Source: DATLZU01 sp035573855 (GTDB lineage: Bacteria > Nitrospirota > Nitrospiria > Nitrospirales > Nitrospiraceae). Taken from it: a DNA stretch of 64,000 nt. This document shows, piece by piece, positions 16,274 through 25,474 of this stretch; the stretch's first letter is position 1, and each line of letters begins with the position of its first letter. The stretch is taken from assembly GCA_035573855.1 (NCBI GenBank), contig DATLZU010000019.1, positions 62,001 to 126,000 of the forward strand. The letters are read 5' to 3'. The notes under the pieces were generated by a model. It made no database searches and had not been told where the DNA came from. It saw only the letters and a list, made by a program, of their open reading frames with translations. Made by a program: the position numbers and the translations under genes.

Positions 16274-17149
16274 TCAGCGCAACACAAGCGAATCCTTTTC
16301 GAAGTTCACCACCAGCGGTTCCGCGCCGGCCGCCCGGTCCAAAGAACCTTCCTCCCTGCCGTCCGGTCCGCGCGCGGCGTGGCGGACCAGGAAATGGATG
16401 ATGTGATTTCTGATCTTGTAATAATGCGGATGCTCGATAATGGTGGATCGTGCGCGAGGACGGGGAATGGTTACATCGACGATCTCGGCGATCCGCGACG
16501 CCGGGCCGTTGGTCATCAGCATGATTCTGTCCGACAGCAGGATAGCTTCGTCCACGTCGTGCGTCACCATAAACACCGTGTTCCGGGTGGCATTCCACAT
16601 TTGGATCAACTCTTCCTGGATCACCCCCCTGGTCAACGCATCGATCTGCGCAAAGGGCTCGTCCAGCAACAGCACCTTCGGTTCGATGGAAAACGCCCGG
16701 GCCAATCCCACACGCTGTTTCATGCCGCCGGACAGCGCCGCGGGCTTCTTGTTCTCGGCCCCCGTGAGCCCGACCAGCGCGACATATTTGCGCACATGGG
16801 CAGCCACCCGTCCCCGGTCCCATTCCGGATAGGCGGACCGCACGGCCAGCGCGATGTTGTCGAACACCGTCATCCACGGCATCAACGCGAAGCTCTGAAA
16901 CACCACCATCCGGTCCAGTCCGGGCCCGGAGATTTCTTTTCCATTCAGAATCACACCGCCCTCGGTCATCGGCTCCAGACCGGCGATGATGTTCAGCAGG
17001 GTGCTTTTGCCGCACCCGGAATGGCCGATGACCGTCACGAACTCGCCTTTCTCGACCCGAATCGTGACGTCCTTGAAGATACACACCTGACCGATCCCCG
17101 ACGGACTGGGAAAGTATTTGCTCACGTGGTCGACTTCCAGAAAAGCCAT
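16274..17149 (-). CDS. nitrate/cyanate-type ABC transporter, ATP-binding subunit
   Basis: The 291-residue ATPase of the NrtD/TauB/CynD group has Walker A GHSGCGKST (about 42-50), signature LSGGMKQR, Walker B VLLLDEPFAQID and switch histidine VTHDVDEA. It powers the permease encoded upstream. A C-terminal extension of about 45 residues follows the nucleotide-binding domain. It ends 41 bp before cynS. Sequence type alone does not separate nitrate, nitrite and cyanate transporters; the neighbouring cyanase favours cyanate. Confidence 0.92.
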   Translation of the reverse strand: MAFLEVDHVSKYFPSPSGIGQVCIFKDVTIRVEKGEFVTVIGHSGCGKSTLLNIIAGLEPMTEGGVILNGKEISGPGLDRMVVFQSFALMPWMTVFDNIALAVRSAYPEWDRGRVAAHVRKYVALVGLTGAENKKPAALSGGMKQRVGLARAFSIEPKVLLLDEPFAQIDALTRGVIQEELIQMWNATRNTVFMVTHDVDEAILLSDRIMLMTNGPASRIAEIVDVTIPRPRARSTIIEHPHYYKIRNHIIHFLVRHAARGPDGREEGSLDRAAGAEPLVVNFEKDSLVLR

Positions 17150-17195
17150 GGGTCGTTCTCCTGAGAGCCGGCCGCTGATCGCCAGCCGCTTGGCT

Positions 17196-18077
17196 CTACT
17201 CCTGATACGTCACCGATCCCGCCAGTTTGTTGAAACCAGAGTCCAGGATGACACCGACGACGCCGACAACCAAAATGGCGAAGATGACGCCGGCGATATC
17301 CAAGTTGTTCCATTCGATCCAGCTCAAATAGCCGACCCCCAACTCGCCCAACAGCATCTCGGCCGGCACCACAGCCACCAATGCGCTCCCGAACGAGATG
17401 CGAAGCCCGTTCACGATCGTCGGCGCCGCGCCAGGCAAGATGACCTTGAACAGCCGCTTGAACCAAGAAAGTTGCAGAATCGCGGCCACATGGAGGTACT
17501 CTTTTTTGAGCGAATTCACGCCGAAGGCGGTGGTCGCCAGAGTCGGCCACAGGGAAGCCATGAAGACCACGAGAACCGCGGTCCATTTCGGGTCCTTGAC
17601 TGTGTAGAGCAGCAACGGCATCCAGGCCAGAGGCGAGATCGGCTTGAGAATCTGGATATACGGATTGATCGCCCGGAACAGCACACGGTTAAGCCCCAAC
17701 ACGACGCCGAGAACGATCGCCACGACTGACGCGGCGAGAAATCCGCCGGCGAACCGAGAAACCGTATAGATCACGAGATACCCGATGCCGTGATCGTTGG
17801 TCCCTTTCTTCACAAAGGCTTCGGCCAACTCGGTGCGCGCCTTTTCCAGAACCGCCAGGGGGCCGGGTATGCCTTTCACCTTCTCTTTGTCCGGATTCCA
17901 GACGTAGGTTCCGTCCTCCAACCTGATAATGTCCCCGTTGAATTCCATCAATTGGAGCTGCTCCTCGGTCAACCCTCGTGGATCAAACGACGGCCGCAGC
18001 GTGAACAAATGCCACGCCAGCAGAAACACCACGAGCAAAAACCCTGAAATCACCCACGGATTCCCCTTGCCCACCAC
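17196..18077 (-). CDS. nitrate/cyanate-type ABC transporter, permease subunit
   Basis: Permease of the NrtB/SsuC family, about 293 residues. The first helix is near residues 6-23, followed by a periplasmic insert of about 75 residues (containing DPRGLTEEQLQ), and the typical five-helix core with the EAA-like loop GVNSLKKEYLHVA and VILPGAAPTIVNGLR. The frame is open to 18398, but the upstream gene ends at 18152; GTG 18077 with GGAGAGG nine bases upstream is chosen. It lies between the binding-protein and ATPase genes. Confidence 0.9.
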   Translation of the reverse strand: MVGKGNPWVISGFLLVVFLLAWHLFTLRPSFDPRGLTEEQLQLMEFNGDIIRLEDGTYVWNPDKEKVKGIPGPLAVLEKARTELAEAFVKKGTNDHGIGYLVIYTVSRFAGGFLAASVVAIVLGVVLGLNRVLFRAINPYIQILKPISPLAWMPLLLYTVKDPKWTAVLVVFMASLWPTLATTAFGVNSLKKEYLHVAAILQLSWFKRLFKVILPGAAPTIVNGLRISFGSALVAVVPAEMLLGELGVGYLSWIEWNNLDIAGVIFAILVVGVVGVILDSGFNKLAGSVTYQE

Positions 18078-18151
18078 AGCTTCATCCCTCTCCGACTTTC
18101 TTGTTTCCCAGCGTATTCTCCCCTTCGTTGAAGCAGTCTCGCCCGCCACCC

Positions 18152-19429
18152 TCAGACCATGCTGTGAATTTTGAAGCTCTTCACATACGCCTCCGGCTGA
18201 TCGGGATCGAAGACGCGGCCCATAATCGTGTGTTTCATCATGGTCGATTGGTGCGTCGGATAACCCAATTCCTTCGCGATCTTGTCGCACCCCGAGGCCA
18301 GGTACACTTGTTCGGCGACCGCCTTGTAGTTGATTTCGCCTTTGAGATGGCCCCACCGTTTCATCTGCGTCAAAATCCAGATTGCCATCGAATGCCACGG
18401 GTAGGGATCGAAGTCGATGCGGTCCGGAATGTTCTGAATCTTGCCCAACCCATCGGCGTAGGTGCCGGTCAGCACCTGTTCCAGCACGGTGACGGGCTGA
18501 TTGAGATAATTCGCCGGAGCGATCGCCGCCGCGATTTCCTTACGGTGCATCGGGTTGGAGGCGTAATGGGTCGCGTCAACGATGGCCCGCCAGAGGGCAA
18601 GAAACGTGTTGGGGAAGGCGGAAGCGAACTCCTTTGTCACCGTGAAGGCACAGCACGGGTGCCGATCCCAGATCTCTTTGGACAGCTTGTAAATGAATCC
18701 GACGTTTTCGTAGACCGCGCGCTGGTTGAAGGGATCCGGCCCGAGATACCCGTCCACGTTGCCGGCCTTCAGGTTAGCGACCATTTCCGGCGGCGGTACC
18801 ACGCGGATCTGCACATCCTTGTCCGGATGGATCCCGCCTTCCGCCAGGAAATAACGGAGCAGGTAATTGTGCATGGAGTAGTCGAACGGGACGCAAAACC
18901 GGAACCCTTTCATGTCCGCCGCGGTCTTCACGTTCTTGTGCTTGATGTGCAGCGTGATCGCCTGTCCGTTGATGTTTTCCACCGCTGGCATGTAGATCGG
19001 TGTGGCCATCGAGCCGGCCCCCAGGGTGATGGCCAGCGGCATGGGCGTCAACATGTGCGCTGCATCAACCTCCTTGTTGACGGCCCAATCGCGGATCATG
19101 GCCCATCCCGCCGCGCGCTTCACCGAGGCGTTCAGCCCGTGCTTTTTATAAAAGCCCAGCGGCTCGGCCATGATGATGGGCGTGCCGCAGGTGATGGGGA
19201 TGAAGCCGATGCTCACATCCTTTTTTTCCGGCTTGCCAGCCGGATCGGCCGCGAAGGCTTTCAGTTCGGCCAGTGGAAAAACCTCCGCAATCAGCGCGGT
19301 CAGCGCGGCGCTCCCCATGCCGGCCAGAAACTGCCGCCTGGACGGCTCAGCCGCGCGCAACACGGCTTCGACCACTGACTCTTCAACGGTCCGCTCGAAA
19401 TATTGCTCGGGCGACAATGTCGGCCTCAT
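18152..19429 (-). CDS. nitrate/cyanate-type ABC transporter, Tat-exported substrate-binding protein
   Basis: The 425-residue periplasmic binding protein of the NrtA/CynA family has a twin-arginine signal after a 30-residue leader (SRRQFLAGMGS, about 30-40). The mature part begins with VSIGFIPITCGTPIIMAEPL, typical of the family. It captures an oxyanion such as nitrate, nitrite or cyanate. First of the three transporter genes; GGAAGGAGGAGGCG precedes the ATG. Located 68 bp after the sigma-54 activator, so it probably shares that transcript and is subject to the leader at 20.7-20.9 kb. Confidence 0.92.
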   Translation of the reverse strand: MRPTLSPEQYFERTVEESVVEAVLRAAEPSRRQFLAGMGSAALTALIAEVFPLAELKAFAADPAGKPEKKDVSIGFIPITCGTPIIMAEPLGFYKKHGLNASVKRAAGWAMIRDWAVNKEVDAAHMLTPMPLAITLGAGSMATPIYMPAVENINGQAITLHIKHKNVKTAADMKGFRFCVPFDYSMHNYLLRYFLAEGGIHPDKDVQIRVVPPPEMVANLKAGNVDGYLGPDPFNQRAVYENVGFIYKLSKEIWDRHPCCAFTVTKEFASAFPNTFLALWRAIVDATHYASNPMHRKEIAAAIAPANYLNQPVTVLEQVLTGTYADGLGKIQNIPDRIDFDPYPWHSMAIWILTQMKRWGHLKGEINYKAVAEQVYLASGCDKIAKELGYPTHQSTMMKHTIMGRVFDPDQPEAYVKSFKIHSMV

Positions 19430-19497
19430 CGCCTCCTCCTTCCCTTACCGGTCCGTTTTTTCCCGATCATCCGATCTTCGTCATTCCGCCACCGGTT

Positions 19498-20685
19498 TCA
19501 TGGCCCACGGATCCCGTACTTTTTCATTTTGTACGCGACCTGCCGCGGCGTAAGTCCCAACGCCCGCGCAGCCCTTGCCTGGACCCACCCGGTCCGCTCC
19601 AACGCCTCGAGAAGCCTTTGGCGCTCGATCTCCTGCAAACTCTCTCCTAGCGGGAGCCGCTCTTTGCCCGCCAGAGTCCCGCCGCTGCACTCCTCCCGCG
19701 CCACGTGTCGCATGTCAGCGAAATAGCCACGCAGCGATGGCGGTACGGTGTCGATGGTCATCCGGTCCCGCTCCGCCATCACGACCAGCCGTTCCACGCA
19801 GTTCTGGAGTTCCCGGACGTTGCCCGGCCAGTGATAGCTGGACATCAAGGCCAGAAGATCGTCCCCTAGGGACACCTGCCGCCGGTTCTCGCGATTGAAG
19901 CGGGCCAGAAAGTGATTGATCAGCAACGGCACGTCCTCGGCGCGCTCACGCAAGGGAGGCAGTGTGATCGGCACGACGTTCAGTCGATAATACAGGTCCT
20001 CCCGGAACGCGCCGCTCCGCACCATGGCCTCCAGATCCCGGTGCGTCGCGGCGATGAGCCGCACATCCACCGAGATCGACCGATTGCCGCCGACCCGTTC
20101 GAAACAGCGCTCCTGCAACACCCGCAGCAGCTTCACCTGCGTCGTCGGCGGGATGTCGCCAATCTCGTCCAAAAACAGAGTCCCGCCGTCCGCCTGCTCG
20201 AAGCGTCCTTTGCGCGTCTCGACCGCGCCCGTGAAAGCACCCCGCTCATGGCCGAACAACTCGCTTTCCAACAGCGTCTCGGTCAACGCCGCGCAGTGGA
20301 GCCGGATGAACGGACCGCCCGCTCGCGGCCCTTCCACGTGGATAGCCTTCGCCACCAGCTCTTTGCCGGTTCCGCTCTCGCCGCGCAGCAGTACGGTCGC
20401 CTGGCTGTGGCTCACCCGCCTGATCGCCTGGTAGACCTCCAGCATGGCCGGACTCTCTCCGACGAGACTGGCAAAGCCTGATTCCTGGGTCGACAGCGAT
20501 TCACCGGATTCGCCTCCCGGAAACATCTTTGCACGAAGGCGTCGGAGACGGTCCCGCGTCAAATCGAGCGCCTGCGTCAGTTTCTGCTGAAGCGCGCCTG
20601 CCCCGGCCAGCACCGCTTCAATCGCCTCGAGCGCGGCCACCTCTTCCCGCAACCGTTCTTCCTCGGTCAGATCGGTCACACTCAC
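19498..20685 (-). CDS. sigma-54-dependent transcriptional activator (NtrC/NifA type, short N-terminus)
   Basis: AAA+ enhancer-binding protein of about 395 residues. It has Walker A GESGTGKE, the sigma-54 contact loop GAFTGA, Walker B GGTLFLDEIGD and a C-terminal Fis-type helix-turn-helix (ARALGLTPRQVAYKMKKYGI). There is no receiver domain: only about 75 residues precede the ATPase, mostly a coiled coil. The residues before it (GGHVVSVTDLTEEERL) resemble the end of a PAS domain, so the gene may have lost an N-terminal sensor. The frame is open to 20877, but this crosses the leader terminator; GTG 20685 (GGTGGA upstream) is a best guess. Likely target: nitrogen genes with sigma-54 promoters. 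Confidence 0.85.
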   Translation of the reverse strand: MSVTDLTEEERLREEVAALEAIEAVLAGAGALQQKLTQALDLTRDRLRRLRAKMFPGGESGESLSTQESGFASLVGESPAMLEVYQAIRRVSHSQATVLLRGESGTGKELVAKAIHVEGPRAGGPFIRLHCAALTETLLESELFGHERGAFTGAVETRKGRFEQADGGTLFLDEIGDIPPTTQVKLLRVLQERCFERVGGNRSISVDVRLIAATHRDLEAMVRSGAFREDLYYRLNVVPITLPPLRERAEDVPLLINHFLARFNRENRRQVSLGDDLLALMSSYHWPGNVRELQNCVERLVVMAERDRMTIDTVPPSLRGYFADMRHVAREECSGGTLAGKERLPLGESLQEIERQRLLEALERTGWVQARAARALGLTPRQVAYKMKKYGIRGP

Positions 20686-20729
20686 CACGTGTCCACCGGT
20701 GCGATCCCGTCGGCCAAGTTTGGCCGACA

Positions 20730-20860
20730 AACAAAAAGGCGCCACACATCCCATCGCGACAGACGAGACACATCTCCCGCGATGGCGGTTGGCGCCTTTG
20801 CCATTGCGCCGGTCTCTAACACGCGACCGGCGTCCCGCCCGACGACGTTGTCGGGCTTCA
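20730..20860 (-). promoter_or_regulatory. ANTAR-type antitermination leader before the activator-cyn operon
   Basis: Read on the minus strand. Hairpin P1 (20837-20856) is GCCCGAC-AACGTC-GTCGGGC. Hairpin P2 (20790-20803) is TGGC-AAAGGC-GCCA. Both have six-base loops with A at position 1 and G at position 4. P2 overlaps the 5' arm of a long terminator (20730-20799: GGCGCCA pairs with TGGCGCC and CCATCGCG with CGCGATGG, then CCTTTTTGTTTG), so P2 and the terminator exclude each other. The linker is 33 bases and holds another hairpin. The promoter is weak (possible CTGAAA-N17-TATTCG). Confidence 0.72.
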
Positions 20861-20895
20861 CGTTGCGCGAATAGCAAACAGCCGTCAGTCTTTCA

Positions 20896-20917
20896 GCGAC
20901 ACGCTCCTTTGTGTCGC
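20896..20917 (-). terminator. stem-loop after glnA
   Basis: Perfect 7-bp stem (GCGACAC / GTGTCGC) with an 8-base loop, 49 bp after the glnA stop. There is no U-tract on the minus strand, so termination is only suggested by position. Confidence 0.35.
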
Positions 20918-20965
20918 GTTCTGCTATCCGTTTAGGCTGTTCGCCAGATACCGTTAGTGTATCGC

Positions 20966-22375
20966 CTACACGTCGTAATACATGAAATATTCGTACGGAT
21001 GGGGTCGCAGGCGGAGTTGGTCGACTTCTTTGCTCCGCTTATAATTGATCCAGGTCTCGATGAAATCCTCGCTGAACACGCCGCCCTTAAGCAGAAACTG
21101 GTGATCGCGCTCCAGATTGTTGAGCGCCTCGTCCAGACTGCCCGGCATGGTCGGAATCTTCGCCGCCTCCTTGGGTTCCAAATCGTACAGGTCCTTGTCC
21201 GCCGGTTCGCCCGGGTTGATCTTGTTCTCAATCCCATCCAGTCCCGCCATCAACATGGCGGCGAACGCGAGATAGGGATTGCAGGCCGGATCAGGGAACC
21301 GCACTTCGATCCGCTTGGCCTTGGGACTGGGCGAATACATTGGGATGCGGATGCCCGCCGACCGGTTGCGGCTCGAATAGGCCAGCAGCACCGGCGCTTC
21401 AAAGCCCGGCGTAAGCCGCTTGTAGGAATTCGTCGTTGGATTGGTGAACGCGGCGAGCGCCTTCGCGTGCTTTAGAATGCCGCCGATGTAATACAGGCAC
21501 GTCTGGGAGATGCCGGCGTACTCCTTACCCGCGAACAGCGGCTTGCCGTCCTTCCAGATGCTTTGGTGCGTATGCATGCCGGACCCGTTGTCGCCAAAGA
21601 TGGGCTTCGGCATGAAGGTTACCGTTTTGTTGTGGCGTCGCGCGACGTTCTTCACGATGTATTTATACATCATCATCTTATCGGCCATGTTGACCAGCGT
21701 GTCGAAACGGATGTCGATCTCCGCCTGGCCCGCCGTGGCGACTTCATGATGATGTTTTTCCACCAACATGCCGACCTTTTGCATCTCCAAGATCATTTCG
21801 CTGCGGATGTCCTGTTGCGTGTCGGTCGGCGCCACGGGAAAGTAACCTTCCTTATGCCTGGGCTTCGAGCCGAGATTGACGCCTTCCTTACCTGCGTTCC
21901 AGATCCCCTCATCGGAATCGATGAAATAGTACCCGCTGTGGCTGTTCTGATCGTAGCGGGCGTGATCGAAGATGAAGAACTCGGCTTCTGGCCCCCAGTA
22001 AGAGGTGTCGCCGATCTTCGTGCTCTGCAAATATTTCTCCGCCTTCTGCGCGATGAACCGCGGATCGCGGTCATAATTCTCGCGCGTGATCGGATCGACC
22101 ACATTGCAGACCAAGCTCAAGGTCGGCACAGCGGCAAACGGGTCCAGACAGGCCGTGGCCGGGTCTGGGATCGCCAACATGTCGCTGTTCTGGATCGCCT
22201 TCCAGCCGCGGATCGACGACCCATCGAATCCCGATCCATCCTTGAAGAGGCCTTCGTTCAGTTCCTCGACCGGAATCGAGAAGTGCTGCCACGTCCCCAA
22301 CAGGTCGCAGAACTTGAGATCCACCACCAGCACTTTATGTTTCTTCGCAAATTCCAAAACCTCTCGCACATTCAT
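20966..22375 (-). CDS. glnA: glutamine synthetase type I
   Basis: The 469-residue GlnA joins ammonia and glutamate with ATP; it is the entry point of ammonium assimilation. Family motifs are visible: DGSSIRGW, the metal-site region GPEAEFFIFD, the ATP region KPIFGDNGSGMHTHQS, and RNRSAGIRIP. The C-terminal KDLYDLEPKE holds the tyrosine that is adenylylated in GSI-beta enzymes, so control by the GlnE-like pair at 1.8-6.0 kb is expected. It is the last gene of nadE-amt3-glnB-glnD-glnA; AAGGAGG precedes the ATG. Confidence 0.97.
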   Translation of the reverse strand: MNVREVLEFAKKHKVLVVDLKFCDLLGTWQHFSIPVEELNEGLFKDGSGFDGSSIRGWKAIQNSDMLAIPDPATACLDPFAAVPTLSLVCNVVDPITRENYDRDPRFIAQKAEKYLQSTKIGDTSYWGPEAEFFIFDHARYDQNSHSGYYFIDSDEGIWNAGKEGVNLGSKPRHKEGYFPVAPTDTQQDIRSEMILEMQKVGMLVEKHHHEVATAGQAEIDIRFDTLVNMADKMMMYKYIVKNVARRHNKTVTFMPKPIFGDNGSGMHTHQSIWKDGKPLFAGKEYAGISQTCLYYIGGILKHAKALAAFTNPTTNSYKRLTPGFEAPVLLAYSSRNRSAGIRIPMYSPSPKAKRIEVRFPDPACNPYLAFAAMLMAGLDGIENKINPGEPADKDLYDLEPKEAAKIPTMPGSLDEALNNLERDHQFLLKGGVFSEDFIETWINYKRSKEVDQLRLRPHPYEYFMYYDV

Positions 22376-22436
22376 GCCCTTTCCTCCTTCGTTGAGAAGG
22401 CTCCGCCGAACTCGTCGGCGCAGCCGCGGCCGGTAC

Positions 22437-25127
22437 TCATGCGACCTTCTTGCTGAGGAACGCTTCGATCTCCGCCTCCACCGCAGCGCGGATGGCCTCC
22501 AAGCGGGCGTGGTCCTCGATCTTCCGGCCTTGCAGGTCCGTCACGTAAAACACGTCGGCGACCTGATCGAGCCGCGTGGAAATACGGGCCGCGTGCACCG
22601 ACAGGTTGAGCCGGAAGATCGCGTTGGTGATGACGTACAGCAGGCCCTGACGGTCATCCGCAAACACATCGATGATCGTGAACCGGTCGGACGTCTCGTT
22701 GTCGAGCCGTACTTCGGTCGGCTGCCGGTTGGACGGAAACAGTCGGCTCGACGAGATCCTGGCGCTGCGCCGCATCAACTCGTCGATCCGCACCTCGCCC
22801 TTCAACGCCGCGACGATGGTGCGGCTGATCGCTTGCAGTCGCTCCGGCGGCGGCGCGCCGTTGTAGTCCGGATCGGCCGCCTGGAACGTGTCGACGACAA
22901 CGCCGTCGTGGCGGGTGAGAATCTGCGCGTCAAGAATCTGCAGCCCGCTGGCCGCCATGACGCCGGCGATCTTGGAAAACACCCCAGGAATCAGATCGTT
23001 GAACGTCACCACCGCATACTCACAGGTGCCCAGCGACGGATTGAACTCCGCCTCCACCAACACCTGCCCTTCCTTGAGCCGGCTGATCGCCGCCAGATGG
23101 GCCGCAATGCGATTCGGCGGCGTGCCGTAGACATACCGCAGGGGAAATTGTCGCAGTTGCACTTCGATCCAGTCGGAAGCCGCAGCGTTCAGCCCCACGA
23201 GCGAGGCCTGTTGCGCCACCTCACTCACCACTCGTTTCCACCGCTCTGGCTCGTCCGCCGTCCCCCGTTCGCCCGAGACTTCTGGCATCGTCTGCAGATA
23301 GAGTTCGATCAACAGCGATTCCTTCCACTTCGTCAACATGCCAGGACCCACCGCGGCAATATCGGCCGCCGTGAGAATCAGCATTTTCCGCAGCACTTCG
23401 GGCGTCCCTACTTCACGGGCGAACGGCAGCAGCACCTTCTCGTCGTAGGGATCGCGCCGAAACGCCGTGTGGGCCATGAGCAAATGCCGGTGCACCAGGA
23501 AGACCAGCGTGCGCGTCTCCTGCTCGTCGAACCCGAGCAGCGCCGCCGCATCCTCCGCGATCCTTCTCCCGACTTCGCAGTGATCTTCCTCGCGGCCCTT
23601 GCCCAAATCGTGAAGCAGCACGGCCAGGTGCAGGATGTCCTTGCGTTTGATCTGCCGGTAGACATCGCCCAGCATTCCCTGATCCTGCTCTAACGCTTCG
23701 GCCTTCGCCACAGCCAACAGACTGTGCTCGTCCACCGTGTACTTGTGATACTGATTGAACTGCATCAGGCCGCGCACCGTCGCGAAGGCGGGGATCAATT
23801 TCTCCAGCAGGGACGCTCGGTGCATGGCCTGTAACGTCTGCGCCGCTCCGGGACCGGACAGAATACGCGCAAAGCTCCGGCTGACGTCGGGTGTGCGAAA
23901 CGCTTCGCCTGGCAGGTGCCCGGCGTGGCGATGGATGTCCTCCAGCAAAGACGGGTCGAGTGCCAGCCGCCTTTCCCGCGCCAGGTCGAAAAGTCGCAAC
24001 AGCCTCGCGGGGCTGTTCAACACACGGGTCCGCCGCTCGGCGCGGACGCCGAGCGCGTCGCCGATCACAACGAAATCCTCCTCCACGCGGGGCGCCGGCA
24101 GGATCCGGACCAGCCGCTGCCGGAACGGCACGCTGCGACAGCGGTCCACAAACCGCATGCACCGCTCGTGCAACCCCATCGTGTGGCGGTAATACTGTTG
24201 CATGAACTGCTCGACGGCCAGCAGGTTCGGCTTGTCACGGAATCCGAACTTTTCGGCCAACCAGACCTGTTCATCGAACGTCAGGATCTCCTGCGCCATT
24301 CCAGCTCGAAAATGCATGAAGGCCCGCACACGCCAAAGAAATTCACGCGCGTCGCACAACGCCGCGTAATCCTCCCGGGAGATCAGGCCGCGGTCGGACA
24401 GTTCGCGGACCGTCGGCGCATGAAAGCGGGCCATCCCCGCCCATTGCAGCATGTGCAGGTCCCGCAACCCGCCTTTGCTTTTTTTGACGTTGGGCTCCAG
24501 TAAATACACCGTTTCGCCGAACTTCTCGTACTCGCGCCGTCGTTCGGCGAGCTTGCGCTCCAGATAGGCGTCCGTGCCTTTCGACACCACCTTGCGGAAA
24601 TACTTCCCGTGGAATTCCTGAAACAACTCGGGACTGCCAGCCAGGAACCGCGCTTCCATCAGGGAGGTCCGAATCGTCAAATCCGTTGCGGCCAGTTCGA
24701 CGCAATCCTGGATCGTCCGTACGCTGTGACCCACTTGAAAACCGACATCCCAGAGTGGGTGCAGCACGCGGCGGACCAATTCCGGCACCACACGGTCCGC
24801 TTCCGGCCGGAACAGAAACATGAGATCAATGTCCGAATGGGGCGCCAGCTCCCGGCGGCCGTACCCGCCCAGTGCGACCAGACAGCAGTGTTGGGAGCTG
24901 GCCAGGACGAAGTCCTCCCCGCCCTTGCGCACCGCGTTCCGGTACCGTCCGGCGATGAGGCCGTCCACCAGATCGGTGATCGCCGAGACCACTTCGGCGC
25001 CGGAGGCGCCGTCTTCCAAGCGCTGGTGGATGGCGCGGCGGTGCTCGGCTAACATCGTCCCGACGCTTTCGACCTCGCCGTCTCCCAGAACGTTGAGGGA
25101 GGAATCGTGTCCCGGAACGGATTTCAC
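22437..25127 (-). CDS. glnD: PII uridylyltransferase/uridylyl-removing enzyme
   Basis: The 896-residue GlnD senses glutamine and uridylylates or deuridylylates PII. In order: nucleotidyltransferase (GGYGRRELAPHSDIDLMF), helical linker, HD domain (LLHDLGKGREEDHCEVG) for uridylyl removal, and two C-terminal ACT domains (CEYAVVTFNDLIPGVF; FTIIDVFADDRQGLLY). Its GTG start overlaps the stop of glnB (GTGA), coupling the enzyme to its substrate protein. glnA follows 61 bp downstream. Confidence 0.96.
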   Translation of the reverse strand: MKSVPGHDSSLNVLGDGEVESVGTMLAEHRRAIHQRLEDGASGAEVVSAITDLVDGLIAGRYRNAVRKGGEDFVLASSQHCCLVALGGYGRRELAPHSDIDLMFLFRPEADRVVPELVRRVLHPLWDVGFQVGHSVRTIQDCVELAATDLTIRTSLMEARFLAGSPELFQEFHGKYFRKVVSKGTDAYLERKLAERRREYEKFGETVYLLEPNVKKSKGGLRDLHMLQWAGMARFHAPTVRELSDRGLISREDYAALCDAREFLWRVRAFMHFRAGMAQEILTFDEQVWLAEKFGFRDKPNLLAVEQFMQQYYRHTMGLHERCMRFVDRCRSVPFRQRLVRILPAPRVEEDFVVIGDALGVRAERRTRVLNSPARLLRLFDLARERRLALDPSLLEDIHRHAGHLPGEAFRTPDVSRSFARILSGPGAAQTLQAMHRASLLEKLIPAFATVRGLMQFNQYHKYTVDEHSLLAVAKAEALEQDQGMLGDVYRQIKRKDILHLAVLLHDLGKGREEDHCEVGRRIAEDAAALLGFDEQETRTLVFLVHRHLLMAHTAFRRDPYDEKVLLPFAREVGTPEVLRKMLILTAADIAAVGPGMLTKWKESLLIELYLQTMPEVSGERGTADEPERWKRVVSEVAQQASLVGLNAAASDWIEVQLRQFPLRYVYGTPPNRIAAHLAAISRLKEGQVLVEAEFNPSLGTCEYAVVTFNDLIPGVFSKIAGVMAASGLQILDAQILTRHDGVVVDTFQAADPDYNGAPPPERLQAISRTIVAALKGEVRIDELMRRSARISSSRLFPSNRQPTEVRLDNETSDRFTIIDVFADDRQGLLYVITNAIFRLNLSVHAARISTRLDQVADVFYVTDLQGRKIEDHARLEAIRAAVEAEIEAFLSKKVA

Positions 25128-25462
25128 AATGCGCTTTCCCCCGTTTCGCCAGTCCTGATGCGGACCGCTGCGCTCAGGTCCCGCACGAAGATCTTGCCGT
25201 CGCCGATGCTGCCGGTTTTGGCCGTCCGGGCGATCGTCTCGATCACGCGAGGAACCTGGTTGTCAGTCACCGCAACCTCGATCTTCACCTTGGGCACGAA
25301 CTCGATCGTGTACTCCGTGCCGCGGTACGTCTCTTTGTGACCCTTCTGCCGACCGAATCCCTTGACCTCGGTCACCGTCATCCCCTGAATGCCGATCTCG
25401 AGGAGCGCATCCTTCACTTCATCCAGTTTGAACGGCTTGATGATCGCTTCGACCAGCTTCAT
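25124..25462 (-). CDS. glnB: nitrogen regulatory protein PII
   Basis: The 112-residue PII trimer subunit has the T-loop YRGTEYTIEF with uridylylation site Tyr51, and the B-loop GSIGDGKIFV. It integrates 2-oxoglutarate and ATP/ADP and signals to GlnD/GlnE-type enzymes and Amt channels. It is located between amt3 and glnD, so it may act as the Amt-blocking PII (GlnK role) as well as the GS-control PII. ATG with GAGGGAGATGTT upstream. Confidence 0.97.
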   Translation of the reverse strand: MKLVEAIIKPFKLDEVKDALLEIGIQGMTVTEVKGFGRQKGHKETYRGTEYTIEFVPKVKIEVAVTDNQVPRVIETIARTAKTGSIGDGKIFVRDLSAAVRIRTGETGESAL

Positions 25463-25474
25463 AACATCTCCCTC

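Noticed and set aside
15792..17084. Apparent 430-residue fusion ending in cyanase
   Set aside because: The upstream part is an alternative frame of the ABC ATPase gene. A strong ribosome-binding site at 16237-16250 marks the real cynS start.
22086..23693. 535-codon plus-strand frame antisense to glnA/glnD
   Set aside because: Shadow of high-GC coding sequence; glnD and glnA are certain on the other strand.
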